64,000 nucleotides of DNA from an uncultured Alphaproteobacteria bacterium (GCA_902613185.1 CACMGP010000003.1:124001-188000); one strand, 5' to 3'; counted from the first letter of the stretch, positions 34,951 through 45,301 are shown. Notes: generated from the sequence alone by a model not told the origin. Numbers and translations: made by a program.

Positions 34951-36041
34951 AATATTCTCATTCTATAAAAAGAAAAAAAACAAAAAAAATTCAAATTGGA
35001 AATATTTTTGTTGGTGGAGACTCTCCAATTACGGTTCAGACAATGACAAATACCCTTACTCATGAAATTGAAGCAACACTTGAGCAAATATCTCTCATTG
35101 AACAAGAGGGATGCGATATAGTCAGAGTTTCAGTTCCTGACGAGAAATCATCAAAAGCATTAAAAAAAATAATTCCTGAAATTAATATTCCCTTAGTTGC
35201 TGATATTCACTTTCATTATAAAAGAGCACTTGAGGCTGCAGAAAACGGAGCTCATTGTCTTCGAATAAATCCAGGCAATATTGGCTCTAAAGAAAAAGTA
35301 AAAGAGGTTGTTGAAGCTGCCAAGCAGAATAAAATACCTATAAGAATAGGTGTTAATGCTGGAAGTTTAGAAAAATCAATATTAGAAAAATATAAAAGCC
35401 CAACCTCTGAGGCATTATTTGAAAGTGCAAAGCTAAATATAAAACTTTTAGAGGATCTTAATTTTGATAACTTTAAAATAAGTGTGAAAGCTTCAAATGT
35501 TTTTACAGCAGTAGAGTCATATAGAATGTTATCTAATTATTGTGATTACCCCCTTCATTTAGGTATAACTGAAGCAGGAAGTTATTTTAGTGGATCAATA
35601 AAATCATCAATAGGTCTAGGAATGCTTCTTTATGATGGTATTGGCGATACTGTTAGAGTATCACTTTCAGATCATCCAACTCAAGAGGTTAAGGTAGGGT
35701 TTGAAATGTTAAAATCACTAAATTTAAGAGATTATGGTGTAACTATAATATCTTGCCCATCTTGCGCAAGGCAACAATTTGATGTGATTGAGACAGTAAA
35801 AAATGTTGAGAAAAAACTTTCTCACATTAAAAAACCTATAACTGTTTCAATTATTGGATGTGTTGTTAATGGGCCAGGTGAAGCTACAATGACTAACATA
35901 GGCATAACTGGTGGTGGAAATAATACACACATGATTTATGTAGATGGAGAAAAAAGCCATCGAATTCAAGACGAAGATTTAGTTGAGTACTTAGTTAAAA
36001 CTATAGAAAATAAAGTTGAACAGATTCATCACTTAAAATGA
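34947..36041 (+). CDS. ispG: 4-hydroxy-3-methylbut-2-en-1-yl diphosphate synthase (IspG/GcpE)
   Basis: A 364-residue [4Fe-4S] enzyme converting MEcPP to HMBPP in the MEP pathway. It shows the [19 protein letters not shown] start, the [14 protein letters not shown] segment, RINPGNIG, and the three cluster cysteines in SCPSCAR (two) and [10 protein letters not shown] (one). This Fe-S site is complete, in contrast to the photolyase of the window. It supplies isoprenoid precursors also used by the polyprenyl synthase at the window start. Overlaps of 4 bp on both sides place it in a tight operon. Confidence 0.97.
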   Translation: MKYSHSIKRKKTKKIQIGNIFVGGDSPITVQTMTNTLTHEIEATLEQISLIEQEGCDIVRVSVPDEKSSKALKKIIPEINIPLVADIHFHYKRALEAAENGAHCLRINPGNIGSKEKVKEVVEAAKQNKIPIRIGVNAGSLEKSILEKYKSPTSEALFESAKLNIKLLEDLNFDNFKISVKASNVFTAVESYRMLSNYCDYPLHLGITEAGSYFSGSIKSSIGLGMLLYDGIGDTVRVSLSDHPTQEVKVGFEMLKSLNLRDYGVTIISCPSCARQQFDVIETVKNVEKKLSHIKKPITVSIIGCVVNGPGEATMTNIGITGGGNNTHMIYVDGEKSHRIQDEDLVEYLVKTIENKVEQIHHLK

Positions 36042-37285
36042 AAAAAAATATTAATTTAGTAAAAGGTACACATGATATTCATGGAGCTGAAATGGAGAAG
36101 TTTGAATTTATTATTGAAAAATTTTATTCAGTATGTAGAAATTTCAATTTTAAATCTATACAAACTCCTATTTTAGAACAACTAGATTTATTCTCTAGGA
36201 CTGTGGGTGAGCAAACCGATATTGTTTCTAAAGAAATGTATTCATTTTTAGATAAAGGAGAAGCTTATATTTGTTTAAGACCTGAGGCTACAAGTAGCTT
36301 AGCTAGGTTTGCTGCTTCAAATTATAAATCTGGCTTACTTAAATTAATTACGCATGGCCCAATGTTTAGAAGAGAAAGACCCCAAAAAGGAAGATATAGA
36401 CAGTTTCATCAAATAAATATTGAGTCTATTGGTGAAAAAAGTCCCTATGTAGATTTTGAATTAATTCTAATTGCAAAGTTATTATTTGATGACCTTGGAA
36501 TTAAAGACAATGAATATAGGTTATTAATTAATTCTTTAGGGTCAAAAGACGATCAAATCAAATATGCTAATGTATTAAAAAAATACTTAACTGATTTTAA
36601 AAAACATTTATCAGAAATTTCACAATCTAGATTAGATAAAAATCCACTCAGAATTTTGGATAGTAAAGATCCAAAAGACTCTGAAATATTAGTCAATGCT
36701 CCAAAAATTAACGAATACCAATCAAAAGAGAGTAAAAATTATTTCAATCAAGTAAAAAAACTTTTAAATGATAATAAAATTACATTTTTTGAAGACCCAA
36801 AATTAGTAAGAGGATTAGATTATTACTCACATACTGCTTTTGAATTTCAAACAAATGAAGATAAAAGACAAAATGCGATATTAGCTGGTGGCAGGTACGA
36901 CAATTTAATTAGTATGATTTCTTCTAGAGATATCCCTGGAGTTGGCTGGGCAGCTGGTATAGAAAGACTAATGGATTTGATATTTATAAAAGATGAAAAA
37001 TCAGAATTACATAAAAAGATATTATTCGCTGTTCAAGATGAGTCTTATTTAAATAATAATAGAATTTTAAAACAAATATACAGTTTAAGATATAATCATG
37101 AAGTTAGAGTTAGCAAAAATATAAAAAAACTTTTTAGTTATGCAGATAAAAATAATTTTAGTTTTATTATTCTAATTGGTGAAGAAGAGATCAAAAATAA
37201 AAAAATAATTTTAAAAGATTTAAAAAACAAAAATCAAAAATCTTTTGAAGTTTCCAAATTCGAGCTTAAAAATGAAATTAGATAA
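36038..37285 (+). CDS. hisS: Histidyl-tRNA synthetase
   Basis: A 415-residue class II synthetase. The KGTHDI start, motif 2 [19 protein letters not shown], the histidine-recognition segments [14 protein letters not shown] and AGGRYDNLI, and motif 3 [11 protein letters not shown] are all visible. A C-terminal anticodon-binding domain begins at about residue 325. It overlaps ispG by 4 bp and prfA by 14 bp, all in one translation/isoprenoid operon. Confidence 0.97.
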   Translation: MKKNINLVKGTHDIHGAEMEKFEFIIEKFYSVCRNFNFKSIQTPILEQLDLFSRTVGEQTDIVSKEMYSFLDKGEAYICLRPEATSSLARFAASNYKSGLLKLITHGPMFRRERPQKGRYRQFHQINIESIGEKSPYVDFELILIAKLLFDDLGIKDNEYRLLINSLGSKDDQIKYANVLKKYLTDFKKHLSEISQSRLDKNPLRILDSKDPKDSEILVNAPKINEYQSKESKNYFNQVKKLLNDNKITFFEDPKLVRGLDYYSHTAFEFQTNEDKRQNAILAGGRYDNLISMISSRDIPGVGWAAGIERLMDLIFIKDEKSELHKKILFAVQDESYLNNNRILKQIYSLRYNHEVRVSKNIKKLFSYADKNNFSFIILIGEEEIKNKKIILKDLKNKNQKSFEVSKFELKNEIR

Positions 37286-38351
37286 TCAAATCATTGATTT
37301 AAAAAATAAATTTAATCAATTAAATGAGAAACTTTTAAATTCTCAGAACTTAAATAATGAGGAAATTATTCAAATTAACAAAGATTTATCAAAATTGGAG
37401 CCAATTATTGCTTTATCTGACACTATTCAAAATTTAGATAAGGAAATCAAAGGCTATAAAGAAATACTTGAAAATGAAAGTGATGAAGAACTCCGAAATA
37501 TAGCAAAACAAGAATTACCTTTGTATGAAAAAGATTTAGAAATTAAAAATAAAGAATTACTAATTGCTCTACTACCTAAAGATGAGGCAGATGATAAAAA
37601 TGTAATATTAGAAATAAGGGCTGGTACTGGAGGAGATGAGGCTGCATTATTTGCTGGAGATTTATATAGAATGTACGAGAGATATTCCTCATTAAAAAGT
37701 TGGAAGTTTCAGCCAATGGAGAAGAGTGAGACAGGATTAAAGGGAATAAAAGAGGCAATAATTGAGATAAAAGGAGATGGTGTATTTAAATTTTTAAAAA
37801 ATGAGTCTGGTGTTCACAGAGTTCAACGCATACCGGAGACTGAGTCTGGAGGTAGGATACATACATCGGCTGCAACTGTTGCTGTTTTACCAGAAGCCGA
37901 GGACGTTGACTTAGATATAAAAGATACTGATTTAAGAATAGACGTTTATAGATCAGGAGGGGCGGGTGGCCAATCGGTTAATACAACAGATAGCGCTGTA
38001 AGAATTACACATTTACCTACAAACATAGTTGTAACTCAACAAGACGAAAGATCTCAACATAAAAATAAAGCTAAAGCATTAAAAATTCTACGATCTAGAT
38101 TATATGAAGTTGAAAGAATTAAGAAACAAGAAGAGGTCTCATCCAATAGAAAAAATCAAGTTGGTTCTGGAGATAGATCTGAAAGAATTAGAACATATAA
38201 TTTTCCACAGGGCAGAGTATCAGATCATAGAATTAATTTAACTCTCTATAAATTAGACCAGTTTTTAACTGGTGAGGCTTTAGATGAAATGATATCAGCT
38301 TTGTCAGCGAGTGAACAAGCCGAAAAATTAAGCCAACTTAATGCTAAGTAA
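37272..38351 (+). CDS. prfA: Peptide chain release factor 1
   Basis: RF1 recognises UAA/UAG. The start at ATG 37272 (MKLDNQI) gives 359 aa, close to the E. coli 360; the upstream ATG at 37245 would lie deeper inside hisS and adds an unrelated N-terminus. The codon-reading motif appears as Pro-Glu-Thr in [16 protein letters not shown]. The hydrolysis motif Gly-Gly-Gln is at residues 232-234 in [12 protein letters not shown]. It is paired with prmC, which methylates that glutamine, overlapping it by 11 bp. Confidence 0.96.
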   Translation: MKLDNQIIDLKNKFNQLNEKLLNSQNLNNEEIIQINKDLSKLEPIIALSDTIQNLDKEIKGYKEILENESDEELRNIAKQELPLYEKDLEIKNKELLIALLPKDEADDKNVILEIRAGTGGDEAALFAGDLYRMYERYSSLKSWKFQPMEKSETGLKGIKEAIIEIKGDGVFKFLKNESGVHRVQRIPETESGGRIHTSAATVAVLPEAEDVDLDIKDTDLRIDVYRSGGAGGQSVNTTDSAVRITHLPTNIVVTQQDERSQHKNKAKALKILRSRLYEVERIKKQEEVSSNRKNQVGSGDRSERIRTYNFPQGRVSDHRINLTLYKLDQFLTGEALDEMISALSASEQAEKLSQLNAK

Positions 38352-39207
38352 TAACTATTTAAGTAAATTAGATATAAAAAAAATATTACTTGAAAATTTA
38401 AACTCTATTACTGTATCACAAGCTGAACAAGAGTCCCAAATAATGATCTCTTATTCATCTAAAAGTGAAAAAAATTTAGATATTAATAATAGTGAAATTG
38501 ATCAAGAATTAATTAATAAGATCTTAAATGAAAGAGTAAAAGGAAAACCATTAGCAAAAATAATCAATGAAAAAGGTTTTTGGAAAAAAATTTTTTATAC
38601 AGATGATTATACTTTAGACCCAAGAGCTGACTCAGAAATATTAGTTGAACAATTATTAATTGATTGTAAAAAAAATAAAAATCACAGCAACTTAAAGTTG
38701 CTTGATTTGTGTTGCGGGACCGGGTGCCTCGGTATTTCAATTATAGATGAGCTAGATAATTCATTTTGTGACTTTATTGATGTTTCTGAAAATGCTCTTA
38801 TTGCTTGTGAAAAAAATATAATAAAATTTAAACAGCAACAAAAAACAAAAATATTCCACTCAAATTTATTTGAAAATTATCCAATAAATAGACTGAAATA
38901 TATTGATTTAATTATTTGTAACCCACCATATATACCAACAAGAAATTATTTAAATTTAAATAAAGAGACTTTACATGATCCAAGAATTTCACTTGATGGT
39001 GGAAAATTAGGCATGGATTATTATGTTAAAATTATTAATTTTTTAATTAGTGTAAAATTTAAAGGGATTGTTTATTTTGAAATTGATCCAATTATAACTA
39101 AAAACATGTATAAATTTTTATTAGAAAAAGGTGTAAAAATAGTTTATAAGAAAACTGATTATCTTAATTTAGATAGACTGATAAAGATAAAATTCCCTAC
39201 TACTTAA
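38341..39207 (+). CDS. prmC: Release factor glutamine N5-methyltransferase
   Basis: A 288-residue SAM-dependent methyltransferase modifying the GGQ glutamine of RF1/RF2. The N-terminal helical domain is followed by motif I ([12 protein letters not shown]) and the catalytic NPPYIPT, then a dinucleotide-type C-terminus. The P-x-Y/NPPY motif identifies the PrmC/HemK family. It overlaps the prfA end by 11 bp, the classical couple. The next gene, DUF4167, starts 35 bp later. Confidence 0.93.
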   Translation: MLSNNYLSKLDIKKILLENLNSITVSQAEQESQIMISYSSKSEKNLDINNSEIDQELINKILNERVKGKPLAKIINEKGFWKKIFYTDDYTLDPRADSEILVEQLLIDCKKNKNHSNLKLLDLCCGTGCLGISIIDELDNSFCDFIDVSENALIACEKNIIKFKQQQKTKIFHSNLFENYPINRLKYIDLIICNPPYIPTRNYLNLNKETLHDPRISLDGGKLGMDYYVKIINFLISVKFKGIVYFEIDPIITKNMYKFLLEKGVKIVYKKTDYLNLDRLIKIKFPTT

Positions 39208-39242
39208 TTGATGGGCTTTTTTAGAGATAATCGATAAAATTA

Positions 39243-39635
39243 ATGAAAAATTTTGTAAAAAGAAAGACTTACGGTGGTCAAAGAAAATTAAACCCATCTA
39301 GATCTGGTGTTGCTGACTCACCATATCTTCAAGTTAATGGAAATTCTAACGGTTTTAAAAGAAACGGAAAAAACCCGAGAGATCAATATAACGATTATCT
39401 TAACAAAGCAAAAGATGCTAAGGGACAAGGTGATGATGTACTAGAGCAGTTTTACCTTCAACACGCTGAACACTATTTTAGACAAACTGACAATTCAAAT
39501 AGAGGTTTTGTTGCTAGAAAAATTATTAGTAAAGACAAAACTGAAAATAATAATGACAACGATTTGAATAAAGACAATAAGTCAGAACGTAACACAACTT
39601 CTGATTTTGACGACTTAGCTAGTCAGTTAGCTTAA
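39243..39635 (+). CDS. DUF4167 family protein
   Basis: A 130-residue basic protein typical of alphaproteobacteria and found behind prfA-prmC. The conserved core includes a PRDQYNDYLNKAKDAKGQGD stretch and the FYLQHAEHYFRQ helix. The N-terminus is Lys/Arg/Asn-rich and may bind nucleic acid, while the C-terminus is an acidic, Asn-rich tail of low complexity. The function is unknown. Its stop codon shares the palindrome TTAA (39632-39635) with that of the convergent M23 peptidase gene. Confidence 0.85.
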   Translation: MKNFVKRKTYGGQRKLNPSRSGVADSPYLQVNGNSNGFKRNGKNPRDQYNDYLNKAKDAKGQGDDVLEQFYLQHAEHYFRQTDNSNRGFVARKIISKDKTENNNDNDLNKDNKSERNTTSDFDDLASQLA

Positions 39636-41101
39636 TTTATCTTACTTTTATAAATATTAACTTCCTTATCTATTTTAGAAACCAATATTTGAAATTCATT
39701 TAATTGTTGTTCGTTAAGTTTTCTTCCTGATGGTAATTTAAGCGTAGCTGGGTTTATTTGTTTTCCGTTAACAATAATTTCATAATGTAAATGAGGTCCA
39801 GTTGATTTTCCTGTTGAGCCTACATATCCAATAACATCACCTTGCTTAACTCTTACACCACTTGATATTCCTTTTTTATAACCATTAAGATGTGCGTAAG
39901 CTGTTTTATAAGTGCTGTCGTGACGAATTCTAATATATTTTCCATATCCTCCATTTCTACCTACGTACTCTATAACTCCATTTCCAGCAGCAAAAATTGG
40001 AGTTCCTGTAGGAGCAGCAAAATCTACTCCTTTATGCATTTTATTATAACCAGAGATAGGATGTTTTCTCATACCATAGCTGGAACTAAGCCTTGCACCA
40101 TTAATTGGAGTTTTCATTAAGCTTTTTGTCATTCCTTTACCTTTTTCATCAAAATATTCACTGAATTCGCCATTATCATAAAGATAGTAAATTAATGGAG
40201 TGCCTCTTGATGAAAGCATTAGGTATTTTGGATCTTCAATTTGAATTGTCTTACCATCATTGTTTACCTTTTTGACAAATAGCATTTCAAAATTATCACC
40301 CTCATAAATATCTCTCTGAAAATCAACATCAAAACTGTAAATCCTAATAATTTCATTAATTACTATTTCAGATAACCCCTGATCTTTCATAGCTTTGTAT
40401 AAACTTGATTTAATTTCCCCAGCTACAAAAATTTCTTCAGAGTTCAGAGGAATTTCATTAATCTCATAAATAAAATTATTATCTAGGTAAGATATAATTA
40501 ATTCTTTGGTATCAGCATATCTATAAATTAGATCAAAAGTTTTTAAACCCTCAGCATCATATTCGCTTAATATTTTTATGGTATCCCCAATATATAATTT
40601 AGAAAAATCATAATATTCTTTTCCGTTGAGTATTAATAAGTCTACATCTCTTCCTTTAAGACCCCCTTTTTTTAAAACTTTTGCAAAATTATCTCCCTTT
40701 GAGACTGTGATTTCATCGAAGTTATTGTTTAATTCTTCATCTATCTTATTTTCAATGGGTACAGAGTCATCTGTTATTTTTAATTCAATTTTATCATCTT
40801 TTGTGGTTAAGTCTTTATCAAAAATATTTGATAAATTTTCAAGTGTTATATTTTCAAAATAATTTTTTGATTTTTCTTTGTCAAATATCGGGTCGTCTAG
40901 ACTCTCAATGCTAATAACATCATAATATTTTTGAAATTTTTTTTTATCAAAATAATTAATATCTACATCATCATAAATATAAGCATAATCATTGTTTATT
41001 TTTACAAAATCAGAATAACTTATATAAAAGCAAAAAAAGCTGATTAAAACCAATAAAGTTGTAAGTGATGCTTTTATTGTAAAACTATTTGTCCTTGCCA
41101 T
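39632..41101 (-). CDS. M23 family metallopeptidase (peptidoglycan endopeptidase-like)
   Basis: A 489-residue envelope enzyme with an N-terminal membrane helix (residues 10-28), a long extracytoplasmic region with an OapA/LysM-like segment, and a C-terminal LytM domain. The zinc ligands are intact in HKGVDFAAPTGTP (His-x3-Asp), and the HxH motif is in TGPHLHYEI. Family members (MepM) cleave peptide cross-links to allow wall growth. It is on its own strand, divergent from the Gate-domain gene across 43 bp. Confidence 0.9.
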   Translation of the reverse strand: MARTNSFTIKASLTTLLVLISFFCFYISYSDFVKINNDYAYIYDDVDINYFDKKKFQKYYDVISIESLDDPIFDKEKSKNYFENITLENLSNIFDKDLTTKDDKIELKITDDSVPIENKIDEELNNNFDEITVSKGDNFAKVLKKGGLKGRDVDLLILNGKEYYDFSKLYIGDTIKILSEYDAEGLKTFDLIYRYADTKELIISYLDNNFIYEINEIPLNSEEIFVAGEIKSSLYKAMKDQGLSEIVINEIIRIYSFDVDFQRDIYEGDNFEMLFVKKVNNDGKTIQIEDPKYLMLSSRGTPLIYYLYDNGEFSEYFDEKGKGMTKSLMKTPINGARLSSSYGMRKHPISGYNKMHKGVDFAAPTGTPIFAAGNGVIEYVGRNGGYGKYIRIRHDSTYKTAYAHLNGYKKGISSGVRVKQGDVIGYVGSTGKSTGPHLHYEIIVNGKQINPATLKLPSGRKLNEQQLNEFQILVSKIDKEVNIYKSKIN

Positions 41102-41144
41102 TTATTTCTTTATAAAGAAGTAAAATTAATCGATTGTTATCATA

Positions 41145-42101
41145 ATGGAAAAATCTAAAAATATACTAGTAAATATATTTCAAGAAACTATTAAAATTTT
41201 TTGGATTTTATTCAAAGTTATCTTGCCCGTTATCATAATTATACGAATCCTCGAGCTTATCGGAGCAATCCCTTTTTTAGCTAAATTCCTAGAGCCATTA
41301 ACAAGCTTTATTGGCATAGATGGATCATTAGGACTAGTTTGGATGGCAGCAATATTAGTAAATATATATGCAGGTTTGGCTGCCTTTGCATCTTTACAAG
41401 CCATATTTGATTACACAATAGCTGAAACCACAATTTTAGGATTAATTATATTAATTGCACATAGTCTACCGATTGAAGTAGCTATTGCAAAAAAATCAAG
41501 AATTTCTTGGGCATTTAATTTAACTTTTAGATTTGTGAATGCAGTAGTTGCCGGAAAAATATTAAATTTAATATTCACTAAATATAATTTATTTAACGAA
41601 CCTAATAATTCTATCTTACAAGTCCCAATTGAAGCAGTCTCAAATATTGATTGGGCTATTTTACAACTTCAAAATTTTTTCCTTATTTTTTTAATAATAT
41701 TTTTTATTATATCAACAATTAATATCCTCAAAGCTATTGGTATTTGGAAATTCATAATTAATACTTTGAAAATTCCTTTATCATATTTAGGTATGTCAGA
41801 GAAAGTAGCTAATATAATTTTAATTGGCTTAACGTTGGGGATTTCATTTGGTGGAGGTTTTTTAATAGAAGAGTCCAAAAAAAATAATATTTCAAAAAAA
41901 GATATTTTACTGTCTTTGTCTTTTTTAAGTCTATGTCATAGCATAATTGAAGATACAATATTAATTTTGTTATTAGGTAGTCATATTTCTGGTATTTTAT
42001 TTTTTAGATTTTTTTATACCGTTATTATAATTCTTATAATGAAATTTTTATTAGAAACAAAAATGCAAAAATTTATATTGAGTAAACTTACAGATGGATA
42101 A
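41145..42101 (+). CDS. Gate-domain (nucleoside recognition) membrane protein
   Basis: A 318-residue protein with about eight to nine transmembrane segments in two related halves. The segments SLGLVWMAAILVNIYAGLAA and IILIGLTLGISFGGGFLIEE carry the glycine-rich loops of the Pfam nucleoside-recognition/Gate domain, also seen in spore maturation and FeoB-type proteins. The substrate is unknown. The gene overlaps the downstream DUF1045 gene by 8 bp, implying joint translation and a shared role. No solute-binding or ATPase component is nearby. Confidence 0.75.
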   Translation: MEKSKNILVNIFQETIKIFWILFKVILPVIIIIRILELIGAIPFLAKFLEPLTSFIGIDGSLGLVWMAAILVNIYAGLAAFASLQAIFDYTIAETTILGLIILIAHSLPIEVAIAKKSRISWAFNLTFRFVNAVVAGKILNLIFTKYNLFNEPNNSILQVPIEAVSNIDWAILQLQNFFLIFLIIFFIISTINILKAIGIWKFIINTLKIPLSYLGMSEKVANIILIGLTLGISFGGGFLIEESKKNNISKKDILLSLSFLSLCHSIIEDTILILLLGSHISGILFFRFFYTVIIILIMKFLLETKMQKFILSKLTDG

Positions 42102-42711
42102 TTATATTCAATTTCCTCGTTACTCAATTTATCTAATACCAAATAAATTATTTATTGATCAAGTTGAGAAATTACTTTTAAAAAATAATGTCAAATATGA
42201 TCATCTTGAAATATCTAAGTATGGCCTTCATTATACTGTCAAAGCTCCTTTTTATTTAAGTCATCTTTATAATGAAGAGAAACTTATTAATTCATTTAAA
42301 GAATATTTTTTATCTAATAAGAATAAATCTTATAAAGAAGTTTTTAATGTTTTAGGATTAAAAAAAATAAAAAATGTTTTTGCTCTAGAAATGAATTCTA
42401 ATGAAAAATTTAATTTTCTATGTAATGATATAATGAGATATTTTGACTTATATAGAAAAACTCTCAACCAACAAGAAGTTCTAAAAGATCTTAAGCGTTT
42501 CAGTAATTTAACTTCTTTAGAAAAGGAATATTATTTAATATGGGGATATCCATATTTATTTGAGTTTAGCAATCACCATATTTCAGTATCAGATATCACA
42601 AAAGAGATAATATTTGATAACTCAATCAAATCTTTGAATTACTCTAATATCAGCTTAATGAAACAAGATAGCTTAAATAGTAAATTTATACCTATATGTA
42701 AAAGTGATTAG
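42094..42711 (+). CDS. DUF1045 protein, 2H phosphoesterase-like
   Basis: A 205-residue protein matching the DUF1045/PhnV-like pattern: RYSIYLIP start, YGLHYTVKAPF with His46-x-Thr48, a tyrosine-rich helix, and a GYPYLFEFSNHHISVS end with His162-x-Ser164. These two H-x-T/S motifs are the catalytic pair of the 2H phosphoesterase superfamily, which opens cyclic phosphates. In many bacteria DUF1045 genes lie in phosphonate (phn) operons, but no phn genes are present here. It is translationally coupled to the Gate-domain permease. The substrate is unknown. Confidence 0.72.
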   Translation: MDNYIQFPRYSIYLIPNKLFIDQVEKLLLKNNVKYDHLEISKYGLHYTVKAPFYLSHLYNEEKLINSFKEYFLSNKNKSYKEVFNVLGLKKIKNVFALEMNSNEKFNFLCNDIMRYFDLYRKTLNQQEVLKDLKRFSNLTSLEKEYYLIWGYPYLFEFSNHHISVSDITKEIIFDNSIKSLNYSNISLMKQDSLNSKFIPICKSD

Positions 42712-42728
42712 TCTTAATGTTAAAATTA

Positions 42729-42757
42729 TTTACACTACAGTAATAGTTAAATAATAT
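42729..42757 (+). promoter_or_regulatory. Candidate sigma-70 promoter for the DsbA-like gene
   Basis: TTTACA (42729-42734) and TAATAT (42752-42757) are 17 bp apart in the 56-bp gap before the DsbA-like gene. The leader would be only a few bases. Support is modest because of the AT-rich background. Confidence 0.38.
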
Positions 42758-42767
42758 ATTTTTTCTC

Positions 42768-43643
42768 ATGGGTATTTACGTTAAAAAAAAGAAATTTAAT
42801 ATTTTAAACATTTTTTTGATTTTTCTATTTGTAATGATAGTTCTTACAACAGTATATTTTTATATTTTTTCAGAAAAAAGTAATTTTGATTTATCAAATA
42901 TTAAAAATACACAGATTAATGAAGAGTCAGATCTAATTATCGAACCGGATCTTAGCTCTTATTTAAAAAAAGAAGATGTAAATTTTGATGAGTATTTTAC
43001 AAAAAAGGAATTTGATAAAAATATTAAAAAATTTATAGAAGAAAATCCAGATTATATCTTAGGCGTTCTTAGAGAATATCAATTAGAGCAGAATAAATTA
43101 GAACAAGAAAAAACTAATCAAAAAAATATCTCAAGTATTAAAAATTTAAACCTGGCATATCATCCTATGTACTTAGGTGACTCAAAATCTTCAAAAGTTA
43201 TATATGAATTTGTAGATTATAATTGTGGTTATTGTCAAAAATTCCATCAAGAATTAATAAATGTAATGAGCGATAATTCATTAAAACTTGTTATTATACA
43301 GATGCCAATTTTAGGGAATTTTTCAGAGGAATTGACTAAGTTGGCACTAGCTTCCTCCTTTCAAGGTCAATTTAAGGTTGTCCATAATTATTTATATTCT
43401 GCTGAGAGAAAATCAAAAATGGAAGATATTTTGGCTGACTTATTTTTAAGAGGTGTTGATCTTGACATATTAAAGAGTGATTTAGACTCACAAGAGGTAT
43501 CAGATTTTCTATCAATTCATAGAAGTTATGCTGATGAATTTAAATTTACTGGAACACCTGCAACTATAATTGGAAATCAAATAATTCCAGGCTTTATCGA
43601 TGCTGATAAAATTACTGAGATTTTGGAAAAAGAATTTTCCTGA
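42768..43643 (+). CDS. DsbA-family thiol oxidoreductase, membrane anchored
   Basis: A 291-residue protein with one N-terminal transmembrane helix (about 12-35), a helical linker (residues 70-120, Glu/Gln/Lys-rich), then a thioredoxin-fold DsbA-like domain. The active site is Cys153-Gly-Tyr-Cys156 in the NCGYCQKFH segment, and a cis-proline region is seen in FTGTPATIIG. It acts on disulfides in the periplasm. The extended linker and anchor match the Com1/DsbA-like group in alphaproteobacteria; whether it oxidises or isomerises is unknown. It ends 5 bp before murJ. Confidence 0.88.
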   Translation: MGIYVKKKKFNILNIFLIFLFVMIVLTTVYFYIFSEKSNFDLSNIKNTQINEESDLIIEPDLSSYLKKEDVNFDEYFTKKEFDKNIKKFIEENPDYILGVLREYQLEQNKLEQEKTNQKNISSIKNLNLAYHPMYLGDSKSSKVIYEFVDYNCGYCQKFHQELINVMSDNSLKLVIIQMPILGNFSEELTKLALASSFQGQFKVVHNYLYSAERKSKMEDILADLFLRGVDLDILKSDLDSQEVSDFLSIHRSYADEFKFTGTPATIIGNQIIPGFIDADKITEILEKEFS

Positions 43644-43648
43644 ACTTA

Positions 43649-45169
43649 ATGAAAATCAGTAATTTTTCAAAGATTTCATCAAATATTTTTGGATCTCGTG
43701 TAACCGGATTTATTAGAGATATACTTTTTGCTAATTATTTAGGTGCCAATTTAATGTCAGATGCATTTCTTTTTGCTTATAGATTACCAAATTTATTTAG
43801 AAGAATTTTTGCTGAGGGTTCTATGAATAGTGTATTTATTCCTTTGTATGTTAACCAAGAAAAAATGAATTCAAAATCAGCAAATGATTTTATATGGATA
43901 GTTTTCAATTTTTTTTTTGTAATTACTTTACTTTTATCTTTTTTAATATTTTTTTTTACTGAGCAGGTCATATCAATTTTAGTACCAGGATTTTTATTAA
44001 ATAAAAGTCAATTTTTATTAGCAAATCAGTTATTGATTATAACTTTTCCTTTTTTGATATTTGTGACTCTGTCATCAGTGTTGAGCTCAGTTTTGAATGT
44101 GAAAGGGAAATTTTTTTTACCTTCCTTCCTATCAGTAATCCTTAACATTTTTATGATTGTAACTTTGGTGTCATTCAAGTCTAACTCTCATTTTGCACTC
44201 GCTTGGTCAATGATAATAGCTGGTTTCACTCAATTGATCCTTTTATTTATCAATTTAGGCACAATAAAAATATTTTGGGGTATTGGTTTAAAGAGTATAA
44301 AAGTCCTGTCTAGAGAGCTTAAAAAATTCTTTGGAAGATTTATCTATTCTTTACTGGGCTCTGGTATTGTTCAGTTAAATATTTTTATCTCAATGTTATT
44401 TGCTTCTTTAGTGGGTGGCGGTGCTATAAGCCAAATTTATTATGCTGATAGAATAATTGATTTACCATTTGCTCTTATTGCAGTTGCTATGTCTTTTACA
44501 CTTTTACCCTATTTGAGCAAAAATATTTCAGATGAGAGTAAAAATTCTAAAGCTTTCAACGAGACAGTAATTTTTTGCTTTATTTTCGCTATCCCAAGTG
44601 CATTTGGTATTTTTATTCTAAGTGAAGATATTATCAGAGTATTATTTGGCAGGGGTGAATTTAATAATGAGGATGTGTTAATTACATCTAAGATTTTACT
44701 AGTCTACTCATTTTCCTTGCCAGGATATATGCTTGCTCGAATTTTTAATCAAGTTTTTTATTCTTATGAAAAAGTTGAGTATCCCGTTAAAGCAGCTGTC
44801 CCAACATTCATATGTAATTTTATTTTATGTTTTCTTCTTTATAAGCCTCTGGGTGTTTTGGGTTTAGCTTTATCAGGTGCTGTGAGTATATGGTTAAATT
44901 TATTTATTCAAATTTTTTACTTAAGAAAAAATTTTGGAAGTTTTTATGAAAAATTATTAATTTTTGATTTTAAGAAACTATTAAAGATTTTAATTAGCGC
45001 AATTATTATGTTTATTTCAATATTAATATTAAAAAAAATTTTAGATTTGAACATTTATTTAGATTTATTCATTCAAATACTCATTGGCTTGATAATATAT
45101 TTTTTGATTTTAAATTGGCTAAAATTAAATGAAATAAAACTAGTATTTCAATTAAATAAATTTAATTAG
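43649..45169 (+). CDS. murJ: Lipid II flippase MurJ
   Basis: A 506-residue polytopic membrane protein with about 14 helices that moves lipid II to the periplasm. The FGSRVTGFIRDILFANYLGA start, the FRRIFAEGSMNSVFIPLY segment with conserved arginines, and the LAIVAMSFTLLPYLS-like and LFGRGEFN segments mark the MviN/MurJ family. It follows a DsbA-like gene by 5 bp and precedes a tRNA gene. Confidence 0.94.
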   Translation: MKISNFSKISSNIFGSRVTGFIRDILFANYLGANLMSDAFLFAYRLPNLFRRIFAEGSMNSVFIPLYVNQEKMNSKSANDFIWIVFNFFFVITLLLSFLIFFFTEQVISILVPGFLLNKSQFLLANQLLIITFPFLIFVTLSSVLSSVLNVKGKFFLPSFLSVILNIFMIVTLVSFKSNSHFALAWSMIIAGFTQLILLFINLGTIKIFWGIGLKSIKVLSRELKKFFGRFIYSLLGSGIVQLNIFISMLFASLVGGGAISQIYYADRIIDLPFALIAVAMSFTLLPYLSKNISDESKNSKAFNETVIFCFIFAIPSAFGIFILSEDIIRVLFGRGEFNNEDVLITSKILLVYSFSLPGYMLARIFNQVFYSYEKVEYPVKAAVPTFICNFILCFLLYKPLGVLGLALSGAVSIWLNLFIQIFYLRKNFGSFYEKLLIFDFKKLLKILISAIIMFISILILKKILDLNIYLDLFIQILIGLIIYFLILNWLKLNEIKLVFQLNKFN

Positions 45170-45224
45170 GAATTTTATTTACTAATTTTTAATTTAATTT
45201 AAAAGTACTTATCCCTATTTTTAT

Positions 45225-45301
45225 GGGCGTGTAGCTCAGTTGGTTAGAGTACTTGCTCGACACGCAAGGGGTCACAGGTTCGAGTCCTGTCACGCCCACC
45301 A
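45225..45301 (+). tRNA. tRNA-Val (anticodon GAC), with C33
   Basis: A 77-base cloverleaf with encoded CCA. The acceptor stem pairs GGGCGTG with CACGCCC. D stem: GCTC/GAGT. Anticodon stem: CTTGC/GCAAG, around the 7-base loop TCGACAC. T stem: ACAGG/CCTGT, around TTCGAGT. The anticodon is GAC, reading GUC/GUU as valine. Position 33, normally U in almost all elongator tRNAs, is C here. Discriminator A73 and all other canonical residues fit tRNA-Val. Confidence 0.92.

Noticed and set aside
37245-37271. Upstream start for prfA
   Set aside because: It lies inside hisS and adds nine residues. The ATG at 37272 gives a normal RF1 length and places GGQ at 232-234.
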